Notes: a model not told the origin generated them from the sequence alone. A stretch of DNA of 64,000 bases from Cryptomeria japonica (GCF_030272615.1 NC_081410.1:225735415-225799414); one strand, 5' to 3'. Numbered from the stretch's first letter, positions 44,670 to 56,164 are shown. Translations and numbers: made by a program.

Positions 44670-44772
44670 CTCTAGTTAAAGGTTATAAAGTGGCTTGATT
44701 AATATAATTTGTTGACAACTAATTCACCCTACCCCCCCCCCCTCTCTCAATTGTCCACCGTTTATTCTAACA
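44670..44772 (+). repeat. C1 3' LTR, last part
   Basis: CTCTAGTTAAAGGTTATAAAG...TTATTCTAACA, matching 28813-28912. Followed by AAGTG (44773-44777), the right target-site copy of C1. Confidence 0.9.
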
Positions 44773-46678
44773 AAGTGTTCACTAAAATAATAGACAATCA
44801 GTTTCAAAATCAAGTCTTCTTTAAACATCATGCACCAAATGTCATTAGTAGTTTCAAGATTGTGTCTTTGACGAGTGAAAATAGATAAATGCCCATGTGA
44901 GAGAACCTGGACAAGAATGCAAGCCCAAAATCAGTCTCACAAATCAGCACAAACATACCAAACAATCACACCACATAATGAACAACTAATTAACAAAATA
45001 ATCTAACAAAAGTAATCTAAAATTAATTTCTAACCTAACAAATCTAAAACTAAATTAACTAGCTTAAAATCCAAATCCAATCTAATAACAAATTAAAATC
45101 TAAACTAATTAACAAATTAAAAATCTAAAACTAATTAACAAATTAAAAATCTATACTAATGAATTAAAAATCTAAAATAATAAATTAAAAATCTAAAATA
45201 ATTAACAATTAAAAACTACAACTAAACAAACCTAATTTAAAAACTAAACTAAAAAACAATTAAAAAAACTAAAACTAAAATAATAATTTAGAAACTAAAC
45301 TTTAAAAAACAATTTACAAACTAAAACTAAAATACTAATTTAAAAACTAAACTAAAAAAACATTTAAAAACTAAACTTAGAAAAAATCTAAAAACTAAAA
45401 CTAAAATACTAATAACAAACTAAGTGAAAACTAAACCCGTTTTAAATCAAATCTAAACAAACATGTGGAGCACATAAAAGGCACATGAGTGCTTGAAATC
45501 TGAACAAAAATGTGAAGCTTATGATTTGTTAAAAAGATGCCCCAAAACAACCCTATATTTATTTTTATTTCACTGCCAAAAGCATTAAAATAAAACAAAG
45601 GAAACGTTGCTGAAACCTTTCTCTTTTTTCCTGGGCAGATTTAGAAATGTTTTTTTTTTAATGCCAAAAACATGGAGCAGATTCGTGGTGCAGCAAAGTG
45701 ATAAATGGGCTGCCAGAACAATAACATTTTGTAGGATATGTCCAAAATGGAAAGAAGATGCGCAAAAACCAGATTTTAATTGCGGCATGCAACATGTGAG
45801 CAATCAAAATAATCTGTGACAAATCAGACGTCACCTGAGACAAAAACATGGGAGCAAATACAGAAAAGGATTGCACGATATGCTCCAAATGGAATTTGCA
45901 TGCAAAATGTATAAAGCATTGTTTGACAGAATGTCTTCAAATAGATGCCATCTGATGGGATTTTATGATTGTAAAACCTTGCAGAAAGGAAAAGAAATGG
46001 AAACTTTGAAGCAAATGCAAGGTGTTAAAACTGTATGAAGATGTGCACAAGCTTGAAAATATAGACAAAATACATTATTTGTTTATCAACTAAAATTGAT
46101 CAATGGCAATGCCATGATTGCAATGCGCAAAAAAAAATTTGCTATGAGGATATTAAAAACTTTTAAGCAATGCAAGCAAAGTAACAGACAAATGATGAAT
46201 TTTTATTGCCTAACAAAAACCATTTGAATGCATGAATTTAGTATTGAATGGGTTGTTTGCCTGCAAACTCAAAGAACACTCTCCTACCAAGCGAAAATCA
46301 AATCCATAAGGGACAAGACTGTCCCACCACGCATGCCAAATGTAGATGGAGAAAATCGAATTTGAGATCTTATGGGAGAAGATCCATGTGATTCAACATC
46401 AAACAATGAAGTATCTGTAAAAAAACAATACATGCAAAGAAAAACAAACAATGTGCACACACATGCATTTAACAGGTCGTGTGTTTGAAATGGATGCTCT
46501 CAGAAGCACTACACAAGATGTTATGAAGAATGGAGATTTGAAAGATTAATGTAAATGATATGAAAGCTTTGAAAATCAAAGAGATGAAGAACTATAATGC
46601 AAGAAAAATGATTTGAACATGCAAGCATGCAAATGATAGAGAGATTTGTCAGGCTTAAAAATGAGGAGGGGCAAAGTA
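44773..46678. other. Flanking sequence between C1 and N2, no gene
   Basis: Starts with the AAGTG target copy and, for the first ~30 bp, continues the minus-strand gypsy leader of G5. 45040-45440 is a simple A-rich repeat. 45450-46678 has several short frames (for example 45607-45819) without any recognisable domain or gene structure. Confidence 0.55.
45040..45440. repeat. A-rich repeat of AAATTAAAAATCTAAAACTAA type
   Basis: Variants of AACTAATTAACAAATTAAAAATCTAAA follow each other with an irregular period of about 20-30 bp. No coding sense. Confidence 0.8.
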
Positions 46679-46683
46679 TTTAT
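46679..46683. repeat. Target-site duplication TTTAT of N2, left copy
   Basis: TTTAT directly before TGTTGG; repeated at 53432-53436 directly after the LTR end AACA. Confidence 0.9.
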
Positions 46684-47590
46684 TGTTGGCAATTGACACT
46701 CATCGGATTCATTTTGTTGTCATTGATTGAAACAAGATCAGATGGAAGTCATATACCGGCATTAGGAGGCATTTACTGGCAGACACCGGCATTGGAGTAT
46801 CCAAGGTTACACCGGCACCGGCGCCTGTATCCAGCACTTCAGTAAAGCCGACATCAGGCTTGGACCTGAAGGATGTTTTATTTGGAAAATCATTTTATAA
46901 TTATTGTCAAAGCCAACATTGAATACCTTTTGTAATGTATTGTAAGCCGACATAAGGCATATTAATGTTTGTAATGGGTATATAGGTCAGTGTTAGGTCA
47001 TTATGACATATCATGATTTTATGTGAGGATAGAACTTGTGGATGTGGATTGTGAATGTGAAGATCATTTGTATGAGAACATTGTATCATGCAATGATCTG
47101 TAAATGTTTTGTAAGACATTCTTGGAGGGAAGGTGATACCGGTAGTAGTGTTCAAGGTTTATGAACCGGTACAGAGCAGAGATAGAACCGGAACTCTTTT
47201 TGGCATAGCAGATGCATTTTGTGAGTTCATTATTACTGTTTTATTTCAGCAGAAGCTTGTAGTCAGTGACACTCTTTTTTGTGATGAGCAGTGTGCTCTA
47301 GGCAGTGTGTCTTCCTACATGTGCAGGCCCCCATTTTATGTAATATCCTTTCATATGGCCAGTGAACCAATATTGTGGGTCACAAATACCACCATGGTTT
47401 TTCCTCTTTGAGGTTTTCCACATATAAATTCTATGTGTTATGGTGTTCATTCATGTGGATGGTTTATTTGCTTCAAGTTATATGTTTATTTGTTTACCGG
47501 TTTATATGTGTATGGTATAAAAGGATAAAATCTTATCTTACCGGCAGAACACTGATTCACCCCCTCTCTTAGTGTTCTTGGATCCCAACA
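46684..47590 (+). repeat. N2 5' LTR
   Basis: 907 bp, TGTTGGCAATTGACACTCATC to TTGGATCCCAACA. Contains GTATATAGG (46978), the twin hairpin GAGC-N5-GCTC / AGGC-N5-GTCT near 47286-47311, the GTGGG hairpin at 47375 (right arm mutated to ACCAC), CATGGTTTTTCCTC, and GATTCACCCCCTCTCTTAG. Confidence 0.9.
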
Positions 47591-47592
47591 AT

Positions 47593-47604
47593 TGGTATCA
47601 GAGC
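47593..47604 (+). other. N2 primer-binding site
   Basis: TGGTATCAGAGC, perfect copia Met-initiator site, two bases after the LTR end. Confidence 0.92.
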
Positions 47605-47664
47605 CAGGTACCTCAGAAGAAGTTTAACAGCTTACGGAAAATCCTGAAACCAGAATCTTTGAAC

Positions 47665-48800
47665 ATGGCTATGGAAATGCAACTTGAGATGGCTCTTCAA
47701 GATTATGATGCTGAAAGGATGAAGAACTTGAAGCTGCAAGATGAATTGAATTCTGCAAATAAATTCATTATTGTCCTGCAAGAAAGGTTATCATCAGCTC
47801 AAGCCAAGAGAAAGGAACTTTTGCAAAACCCGGATGATGAGGAGAAAAATGCACTTAAGGAATAATGTTAGAAACTAAGTCAAACAAACATGCTCGTGAA
47901 GAATGAAATGCAAGATCTGACTATGAGGTTATCAAAAGATATTGAGGCAGAAAGAAAAAGGAAGATAATCTTGTTATATCTCTGAAGAACAAATTTGATG
48001 AATGTGGCAGATTGACTCATGAGAATAATCTGTTGAGAACTAATTTGGCACACTCTTGGAACAATGAACAAGATCTTGAAAGAAAAATAACTACTCTGAG
48101 AGATGATTTGACTACTGCAAGTGAGTATAAAGAAAAATTTAGGATTAGTGTTGTATAGTTGGATGACTTTTTGAAAAGACAAAGGCAGAATGGTGATTCT
48201 AGAGGACTTGGATATGTACAAGGTGAAAGCTTCAATACTGCAAATGAAGATCAGACAACTAGTATGCAAAACTCATCAAACCAAAGGAAACCAGTAAGGC
48301 AATCTCATGCTTATAAATTCAATGGTAGATGTTTTGTTTACAATAAATTTGGGCATATGGCTAAACAATGTAGAAATAGAGCAAATCAAAACTGCAATTC
48401 TATTCTCAATCAATGCACAAATTGCAAGTATGGTCGTGAATTAGAAGATTGCAGAATGAATGTCAAATGTCATGCATGTGGAAAGTTTGGTCATATGGCT
48501 AATCAATGTAGGTCAAGGAATGACACTGGATATGCTAAAGCAATTCAAAAGAGCAATGTTACATGTTATGCATGCAACAAAATAGGTCATATTGTTAAGT
48601 ACTACAAAAGAACGACTCAATCGATTAGCAATGATTAAGATAATAAGAAAGGAAATCAGAAGGTAGATGAAATACAACAAGATCACACTAAGAGATGGCT
48701 TATAAAATATGAAGAACCAAGCGGAAATACAACAACACCAGTAACTCCATCAGTAGAACAGATCATTCCTGCACCGACAGGAAATTCGACCAGTAACTAA
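47665..48800 (+). pseudogene. N2 ORF1: coiled-coil and zinc-knuckle gag-like protein
   Basis: Starts MAMEMQLEMALQDYDAERM at 47665. Coiled coil in three pieces (47665-47865; then in other frames NEMQDLTMRLSKDIEAE near 47905 and RTNLAHSWNNEQDLERKI near 48040). From 48159 LDDFLKRQRQNGDSRGLGY, the same L-D...QR...GLGY segment as in N1 and copia gag. Knuckles: CFVYNKFGHMAKQC (Cys to Tyr), a degenerate CTNCKYGRELEDC, CHACGKFGHMANQC (intact), CYACNKIGHIVKYY (last Cys lost). A TAA at 48636 is a mutation, since the frame continues to GNSTSN (stop 48798), ending like N1 (GASTSN). Stop at 47863 and at least one frameshift near 47950 also break it. Probable RNA-binding, particle-associated protein (inference). 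Confidence 0.82.
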
Positions 48801-49170
48801 GGCATAGGCCTTAGGGGTTGGAAAATTCATTGCAAATCTTTCATATTCCCCTAGAGGAGATCGGAAGAGATCTAGAGAGTTGAGTTCATCATTGTTTTGT
48901 TTAAGGTTCACCCGGCATAAGACTGTGAAACCGACATCCGGTAGGGTAGATTGTGAAGCATTTATGATAGAGAAATATTAGGGTTTATTCGCTAATAAAA
49001 AGGGAAAGTGGATTCATTTTTACTCACCCTGCATTCAAGCATTCAGAGAGAAGTAAAGGCAAATTTCAGGAGAATTAAGAGCGAGAAAAGGCATTCTGAA
49101 AGGATTTCGAGCAGTTATCTGAGAAGCACTCAATCTTCCATCGACGTTCACTTCCAGGTATTCTTCGAAA
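48801..49170 (+). other. Spacer between N2 ORF1 and ORF2
   Basis: 370 bp noncoding. Near the end: AGGGTTTATTCGC, GCATTCAGAGAGAAG, and CACTTCCAGGTATTC just before the ORF2 start (TCGAAAATGGCATC). Looks like a plant 5' UTR, possibly with a 3' splice site (CTTCCAG), but this is unproven. Confidence 0.45.
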
Positions 49171-52100
49171 ATGGCATCTAGATCTTCAACTCCTACTTTT
49201 ATTGCAAATCCAACCATTGTCAAAGTTAAGGATAGGTTGAGGGCCATATTCAAGGAGGGTCCCCTGATTGCTAAGAAAGAAGACTCCACGGGAGCATTTT
49301 CTAGGTTTCCTGACAGCATGATGTATGTTGAAGAAGTGAGGGCATACATTCACTGCACCTTGGAGGATCTAGGCATAGAGGAAATCAAAGGCATGTATCA
49401 ATCCATGATATTGGGCAGCTCCAGAATCATCAAGCCAGAATACAAAGAAATTGAGGATCTAGGGTTAGCCAATATTCTGTACATACCAGAATTCAAAGAT
49501 GAGATCATCAGATACATTCTAAGCAAGGTTCACAACAAGTTCATCTGACTGGATCAGCCTTACATGATCACCAAGGAGGCTATTCAAGCAATCACCGGCT
49601 TACCCAAATTCGGACAAGAACCTGGCAAGAAAATTTCCAACAATGAGGTTGAGAAACTTACCAGTGCAACTCATGATAGCAGATCAATGAGGATCAACAT
49701 AATCACCGCCACTGATGTGAAATTTGTAAGCATGATAATAGGTTATAAGGTAACTCAATCTAGCCAATTGAATTCTATTTCTAATTCTTGCATTCATGCT
49801 GCATATCAGATGCTGAGGAATGATGCAAAATATGATTTATGTGAATGGTTGAGGAGTGAATTGATGTTGAACCTTGGAAAGATCAAGGGAGTTAAGAAAG
49901 GAACTTTTAGATACGGAAATCTGATTGTTTGTTTAATGATTTACTTCCTGAATGAGCTACCTGGTCTAGGGAAGAAGCGTTGGGCTCATGACATACTGGT
50001 AGGTATGCAGATCAAGGAAGCAATCACCGGTCTTGGTACCGATAGAGATGGGAAACTTTGGGGTTATTTCAAAACATTCCAAGAAAAATGAGGCAGAGGG
50101 AGAGGTTATCAAAGAACATTGTGGAGAAGTACTCCACTAATATTTGTTTCATGGTAAAGACCGATGAAACCCTCATGGAAGCAGTTGAACCAAGGACCAT
50201 ATAGGTTATAAAACTTGGATATGAGGTGGATGATAACATTCTAGAATTCTATAAAAAAATGCTACTAGATGCCCCATTAGATGAAAAAACAGAGCATTTT
50301 GGCACAGCAGAAGAGAAGGCCTTTGAAGTCAAAACTGGCTTCAACAGGAAAAGAAGGGAGAAGAAAATAGAAAAGATGTCTACATTTGTGCAGAATTTCA
50401 TTCACATAATAGATACTGAAATGGGTTCTAGATCCAAACCGGCAGTGGCTAGTACTGCAGAAGTAAAGAAGCCTGAAGCTTATATTTTCTACCATCACTT
50501 TTGATTCTGACCCTGAGGACAATGAACCTCTAGCTTTCAGAAGGGTACAAAGGAAGAAAGTAGATCAGCCACCGGTAGAGAACAAGAAGGTGGAGCCTAG
50601 GAGGGACTTTGTAGAAAGGCAACTAAACCTACTACACCGCCACCTCTGGAAAGGAAGCCTATACAAAATAGAAAACCAATTACATCTACTTCGGAAACCC
50701 CAAGAAAAAAGAAGAAGAGTGATGATACTGAGTTTGGTAAGACCAAAAAGACCTATGCTGAATTAATTGATGAAGTTACAAAGGATGGAATTTTGAAAAA
50801 TGTATCTATGTATTATGAGGATTTAGAAGAAAGTGAGCAGAATGAGATAGAAGAGGCAATTTTGTTGCATATAGATATCTATAAGAAAGCCTTAGTAGAA
50901 ATTTTGAAGGAAATACCTTTGTCATTGTACAATAAACTAGATGCTAGAGATAGGGAGATCAAAGAGGTATAACTTTTGACTTTATGTGGTGCTATTAGTA
51001 ATGATAAAATGAAGAGATGTATTGATGTTGCTAATAGGACACTTTTCAATAGTGAACCCTGGAAAATAAGCCTAATGATGAGCAGAGTTAATGAGGTGAT
51101 AAATGAGACCAGTGAGGGTTGGGAAAAATTCTTCCAAAAGAATCCAGACTTTCTTACATCTCATGACGATTTGGTTAAGGAAACAACTTCCACCATTCTA
51201 GATAAATCAAAAGGGAAAGGTATTTTGGGAAGTTCAACTCCAATTTTGACTAAAACGGCAATAACTATAGATATATAGACACAACCGGCAGTAAAGGAAA
51301 GTGTACAGTCTATACCAGCACAAACTATTTTTGAGCAAGGTAATGTATAAGATACTGTGAATATTATGGATAATACTCCACTAGCAATAATTGACACTGC
51401 ACCAAGTGGCGAAGCCACCAGTGCTAAAGAAGATAAGGTAAAGGGAATTGAGTCTACACCAGAAATACATATTGATTCCCTGACAAAGGTTTTGACAATT
51501 GACACTTCTCAAGTTGAGAAGAAATTAGTCGTTGAGATGAGTCCAACTGAGTTAATGATGATGGCTACTCAGAAACTATTAAAGGGGGGATCTGTAGATA
51601 AGGGAATAATAGATCAATCAGTTACAGTGTTGCATAAATTAATCACTGATTGTCAGATTGAGAATAAAGCAAACCCTTCCCACAAGCTTAAAACACTAAT
51701 AGAGCACATATCTAACAATTTTCAATCATTGCAGCAGATATCAGATCAGCAGGCATTAGAAAGATTTACTATGGCTAAGAAAGCCACCTTTGACCAGATC
51801 ATTGAAACAGAGAAAAAGAAAATTGAAGCTAAACTCATTCTTATTGAGAATTGTTTGAAACAATGTACAAATATCTACAAGGTCTTTTGTAACATATAAA
51901 TTCTTACAACAAATGTAGATAGCAGATTAAAGGAATTACATGATAAGGTAGCTAGCATTGCTAATTCTTTTGATGGATTAACCTCACTGACAACATCTGT
52001 TGTTGGAAAAAATTTGTCCTTGGAGAACCAAATTTTTGCTTTTGAGAAGGAGAGAGATAAAATCATTCAAAGATTAAGGAGTCTTAGAGGATTGGTGAGT

Positions 52101-52247
52101 CCTAGATTGGATTCACTGGGTGTACATAAAAGAGAGTGTATGGACATGATTGCTAAACCCACACCGGCAGAAGTCAAAGAGAAGGAAACACTGGCACACT
52201 TACTAAGTGGACTAGCATCCATATCTGAAAATTTCAAAACCAGCTAG
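49171..52247 (+). pseudogene. N2 ORF2: large unrecognised protein, homologue of N1 ORF2
   Basis: Starts MASRSSTPTF at 49171. Conserved blocks in the same order as N1: VEEVRAYIHCTLEDLG, YILSKVHNKF, YMITKEAIQAITGLP, ITATDVKFVSMIIGY, YDLCEWL, YGNLIVCLMIYF, FQEK, and, after a frameshift near 50090, NIVEKYSTNICFMVKTDE, VEPRT and GYEVDDNI. The middle is Lys/Pro-rich (50505-50740, frame changes), then YAELIDEVTKDGILKNVSMYYE, VNEVINETSEGWEKFFQ (compare KKETKEKWQEIF in N1), and a coiled-coil, Lys/Glu-rich C-terminus. Stops include TGA 49546, TGA 50089, TAG near 50200 and TGA 50502. No enzyme, membrane or signal motif seen. Function unknown; its place where pol should be, in two elements with different LTRs, argues for a role in the element's life cycle. 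Confidence 0.7.
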
Positions 52248-52558
52248 GATACATACCTATAGTTGTTGGATAAGGCTTACCAGGAAATTTTGAATTTAGT
52301 CAAGCTTCGGTAAAACAAATAGTATTTATTCATTCTTTTGTTCTAGATTCTTTTAATTCTTTCACCAGTCTTTCACATTGATGCCAAAGGGGGAGTGTAT
52401 ATATGTGAAAAATATCTAAAAAATATTAGACAGGAACATATGGGAAGGACATCAGAATATCAGAAGAAGTGTATTGCTCAGGGGGGGCATATTTCAGTTG
52501 AACCAGCAAGGAATCCATTTTTCACATGAGTGTTGCCATCAATGCCAAAGGGGGAGAT
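52248..52558 (+). other. N2 3' region and polypurine tract
   Basis: Noncoding, with purine islands GCCAAAGGGGGAGTG, TCAGGGGGGGCAT and the final GCCAAAGGGGGAGA (52544-52557) abutting the LTR. The layout and the words before the tract follow C1 33240-33532. Confidence 0.8.
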
Positions 52559-53431
52559 TGTTGGCAATTGACACTCATCGGATTCATTTTGTTCTCATTG
52601 ATGGCAACAAGATCAGATGGAAGTCATATACCAGCATTAGGAGGCATTTACCAGCATTGTAGTATCCAGGGTTACACCGGCACCGGCACCGGCATCCAAC
52701 ACTTCAGTGAAACCAACATCAAGCTTGGACTCGAAGGAAGTTTTATTTGGAAAATCATTTTGTAATTATTGTCAAGGCTGACGTTCAATATCTTTTGTAA
52801 TGTATTGTAAGCCGACATAAGGCATATTGTTGTAATGGGTATATAGGTTAGTGTGTTAGTTCATTATGACATATCATGATTTTATGTGAGGATAGAACTT
52901 GTGGATGTGGATTGTGAATGTGAAGATCATTTTTATGCCGATATTGTATCATGAAATTATCTATAAATATTTTGTAAGACATTCTTGGAGGGAAGGTGAT
53001 ACCGATAGTAGTGTTCAAGGTTTATGAACCGGCACAGAGAAGAGCTAGAACCAAAACTCTTTTTGGCATAGCAGATGCATTTTGTGAGTTCATTATTACT
53101 ATTTTATTCTAGCAGAAGCTTGTAGTCAGTGAGACTCTTTTTGTGATGAGCAGTGTGCTCTAGGCAGTGTACCTTCATGCATGTGCAGGCACCCATTTTA
53201 TGTAATATCCTTTCATATGTCCAATGAACTAATATTGTGGGTCACAAATCCCACTTTGGTTTTTCCTCTTTGAGGTTTTCCACGTATAAATTCTATGTGC
53301 TATGGCATTCATTCATGTGGATGGTTTATTTGTTTACCGGTTGATATGTGTATGGTATAAAAGGATAAAATCTTATCTTACCAACAAAACATTGATTCAC
53401 CCCCCACTCTCAGTGTTCTTGGATCCTAACA
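52559..53431 (+). repeat. N2 3' LTR
   Basis: 873 bp, TGTTGGCAATTGACACTCATC to TTGGATCCTAACA. Intact hairpin GTGGG-TCACAAAT-CCCAC at 53237-53254. Differs from the left copy by several point changes and small deletions, for instance a loss of about 30 bp near 53325. Confidence 0.9.
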
Positions 53432-55184
53432 TTTATAGGTATCCTCAGGGGGAATCCAAGTTGTAAGACGAATGTGGGATAAAAGGTCAGTTGTGGAAAT
53501 GTAAATCTTTATCCCATATTTATTAGGTGGATCTAATAGATGGATATGAAAAATTATAAAAAAAGGATGAAATCGATATGAAAGAGATTTAGGAAGTGGA
53601 TGAAAAATGGAGTTAATGAATAATAATGTTATTAAATGAATTTATTTAATATATGATATAATATGAATATTCAAATATAGTAAGGAATAAACGGTATAAC
53701 GAAAAATGAATATTATAAGATAATAGAGAATAATAATATTATATTATATGGATCCACTTGATAATGATTGGAAAATTGAAAATTAAATAAGAGAATATTT
53801 AATGGAAATTTTTATGTGTCTACAAGTTTAAGTAACCACATTGAGAAACCTTAGGGGAGAAGATAGTAGTGGTCTTCCGCTTGTGCGGGTTAGTTTAATT
53901 TTATCCTTTTTTCTGTTGTGGAATGCTCTCTAAATGTCTAAAAAATTATATAGAGTGTTAGTTGTTTTCCCTAGGGTTTCTTGGTAGGGCATTACATTTC
54001 CACAAATATAAACACAATCAAAAACACTTAAAGACAAAGCCTATCTACCTAAGGTCATTTGGATTACAATGTGAACGCAATTCAGCCCACAACTTGGTAT
54101 TTCTTCACCTTAAATGCTCAACACCTTAAGGAGTGTTTAACAATATTGGATTTGTGAGAGAGGATAGGTAGGTGGTACATGCCTGGAGACATAACCCAAT
54201 CATGCATTTTTTGAAAAGCTATAAATAGCCTATACAAATTTGAAAATTTCTATCTCATCTCAAGGAAATACATATGGTGAGTATGTTGGGGGAAAAACCA
54301 ACTATCTGCTTTCACTAAAACCACCACACTAACTCAATCAAAAGGGTGATTTACTAACCTAGATATTTAGTCAAAATATGGGGTTACTGGCACCCTTTGA
54401 GCATCCAAACCAACCTTACTTAGTATATACAACCCTTTACAGATTGACAAGTATGTCAAAAGCCAATACCAATGGGGTTACAACTTTTATCTCTACCCAT
54501 GTATATAGAAAATTGGAAGAAAGTATTGCTTGAGTCATTCCCTTGGGTGAGTACTTTTTCCCACAAGGCAGGCTCTCTAAAGATAATAACAATTTCTCTT
54601 GCACCCACGATCCCAAAGGCAAGGGGAGAGGATAGTTTTGTTATTATCTTGGGATCTACTAAAATAAAAAAATCAATGTGTGCAAATGCACCAAACACAT
54701 CAAATGTACTTGGGTTCTTTTTTAAGCACCAAACAAAATGTGAAGTAGTCTAAGAGAAGAAGAGTTCATTCACCATTAGAAAATTAATTGTGGTTCATTC
54801 ATTAGAAACCAAGCCAAATTTGCATCCACAAATCATTGGCAGTTTTATCTCCAAGTCTTCTTCATGCAAGAACAACCTGCACCACTTGTTAGTCCCCAAG
54901 GATTAGTCCCAAACTAAAAAATACCACTCACATCGAAACAAAAAAAAAATCAATGAAACCAACAAAGAGACTAAAAAAAAACAATCAATCAAACAAACTA
55001 ACAAAACAAACAAAAACAAACTAACAAATAAAACGAAAACAAAAACAACCTAAAACCAAAAATAAATAAACACGTTCTCTCATGGATGATAGAAATCACA
55101 ATGCATGTGAAGTGTTTGACAAAAAACAAAACATGGTAGCATAGACAAGATATATGAACCATTTGACAAAATGCACAACATGGT
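53432..55184. other. Region between N2 and N3, no gene recognised
   Basis: Begins with the TTTAT target copy. AT-rich, with GATAATA/ATATTAT-like text at 53620-53780 and a stretch with AACAAACAAAAACAAAC simple sequence at 54930-55070. Short open frames (54472-54753 plus, 54437-54698 minus) overlap each other and show no domain. TTCTTGGTAGGGCATTACATTTC near 53970 resembles an LTR-like end but has no partner in the window. Confidence 0.5.
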
Positions 55185-55988
55185 TGTTGGCATTCTAAAC
55201 TCTTATGAGAATAGTTGATGTTGTCATTGATGGCAACCAACTGGCAACCAACTGGAAAACATATGTCAACCCACCAATAGTTACCAGCACCGGCAATAGA
55301 CGTCTACATACACCGGCAGGCACCTCACTAGCAATGGCAATAATGCATACCGACACTCAAACCGACATGGAATAAACTTTGTTTATTGTTTTATATTGTA
55401 ATTATCTTTTGTAAAATATGACATGGCATATTGTAAAAGACTCATATATATGCATGAGATCTTATAGGTCATTTTGTAAGAAAGAGAGGAGATGATAAAA
55501 AGGTTAGATGACATTTTGATATAGTTGATAGCGAAGGTTTTGGTAATAGACTGAGCTTAAATTGGTATTGAACCTGGCATAGTTGATGCTAATCTGAAGT
55601 AGTATATTGTATTGGATTTTGATAATCCATTTTGTAAGTCAGTGAGACTTCTATTTTGTGATCGAGCAGTGAGCTCTAGGCTGCTAGCCTTCCTGCATGT
55701 GCAAGCCCCTCATTGTAAGTAATATTTATTCATTGGCCAGTGAGTGAATATTGTGGGTCACAAATCCCACCGAGGTTTTTCCCACACCGGGTTTCCTTGT
55801 TAAATATCTTGTGTTATGGTGTGTTCTCTATGTTTTCTCTGTTATTCTTATTTGTTACATTTATTCTTATTTACCAGTACATTGTTTTGGGATACAAAGT
55901 TCTTAATAAGTTTAAATATTTTGGAAACCGGTAAGACACTGACTCACCCCCCCTCTCAGTGTCTTTGGGACTGTCATTGATTCTAACA
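55185..55988 (+). repeat. N3 5' LTR
   Basis: TGTTGGCATTCTAAACTC to TTGATTCTAACA. TATATATG at 55444; twin hairpin GAGC-N5-GCTC / AGGC-N5-GCCT (both arms perfect) near 55664-55690; GTGGG-TCACAAAT-CCCAC at 55753-55770 followed by CGAGGTTTTTCCC; ACTCACCCCCCCTCTCAGTG. The start is set by likeness to N2 and C1. Confidence 0.8.
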
Positions 55989-55990
55989 AT

Positions 55991-56002
55991 TGGTATCAAA
56001 GC
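55991..56002 (+). other. N3 primer-binding site
   Basis: TGGTATCAAAGC, one base off the copia Met-initiator site, same change as in N1. Confidence 0.85.
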
Positions 56003-56059
56003 CTGGTCCTTTATTTTCAAAAGCCTAACAACTTGAGGAAGATTCTGACACCGGTACAG

Positions 56060-56164
56060 ATGGATAACTTAAGAAAACAATTGGAAGGAGCTCTTGTACA
56101 TTATGATGCAAAGAAATTGAAGAAAATAAAACTTGAAGATGATCTAAGGACTGCATAGGAATTC
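56060..56164 (+). pseudogene. N3 ORF1, first part
   Basis: MDNLRKQLEGALVHYDAKKL, then KKIKLEDDLRTA, a TAG at 56156, and EF before the C2 insertion. It aligns with N2 ORF1 (MALQDYDAERMKNLKLQDEL, NSANKF). The second half resumes at 63808. Confidence 0.75.
56160..56164. repeat. Target-site duplication AATTC of C2, left copy
   Basis: AATTC before the LTR end TGATAG; repeated at 63808-63812 after AACA. Removing C2 and one copy restores the continuous ORF1 frame of N3, which confirms the insertion. Confidence 0.92.

Larger units (their letters stand above)
19681..44772 (+). mobile_element. Ty1/copia retrotransposon C1, with elements nested in both LTRs
   Basis: Left LTR 19681-20295 plus 28301-28912, primer site, gag-pol 28971-33123, polypurine tract, right LTR 33533-34663 plus 44670-44772. 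The left LTR is split by N1, the right LTR by G3. TSD AAGTG on both sides. Gag-pol has the copia order protease-integrase-RT-RNase H but carries many stops and frameshifts. Confidence 0.9.
46684..53431 (+). mobile_element. Non-autonomous copia-like LTR element N2
   Basis: 6.75 kb with perfect TTTAT target duplication. LTRs 46684-47590 and 52559-53431, perfect Met-initiator primer site, ORF1 (coiled coil plus knuckles), spacer, ORF2 (homologue of N1 ORF2), polypurine tract GCCAAAGGGGGAGA. No pol. Its LTR shares several blocks with the C1 LTR. Confidence 0.88.

Noticed and set aside
34657-44674. Clean target-site duplication for G3
   Set aside because: TGCTA against CTCTA matches at three of five bases; the insertion is clear from the split C1 LTR, but the duplication is not clean.
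45040-45440. CRISPR-like or satellite array
   Set aside because: Units are irregular simple A-rich repeats without spacers; a plant nuclear context makes CRISPR irrelevant.
45607-45819. Open frame with several Trp and Cys residues
   Set aside because: Overlaps equally long frames on the other strand, no domain, no conserved partner in the window.
54437-54753. Overlapping frames on both strands
   Set aside because: No recognisable motif; most likely chance in AT-rich DNA.
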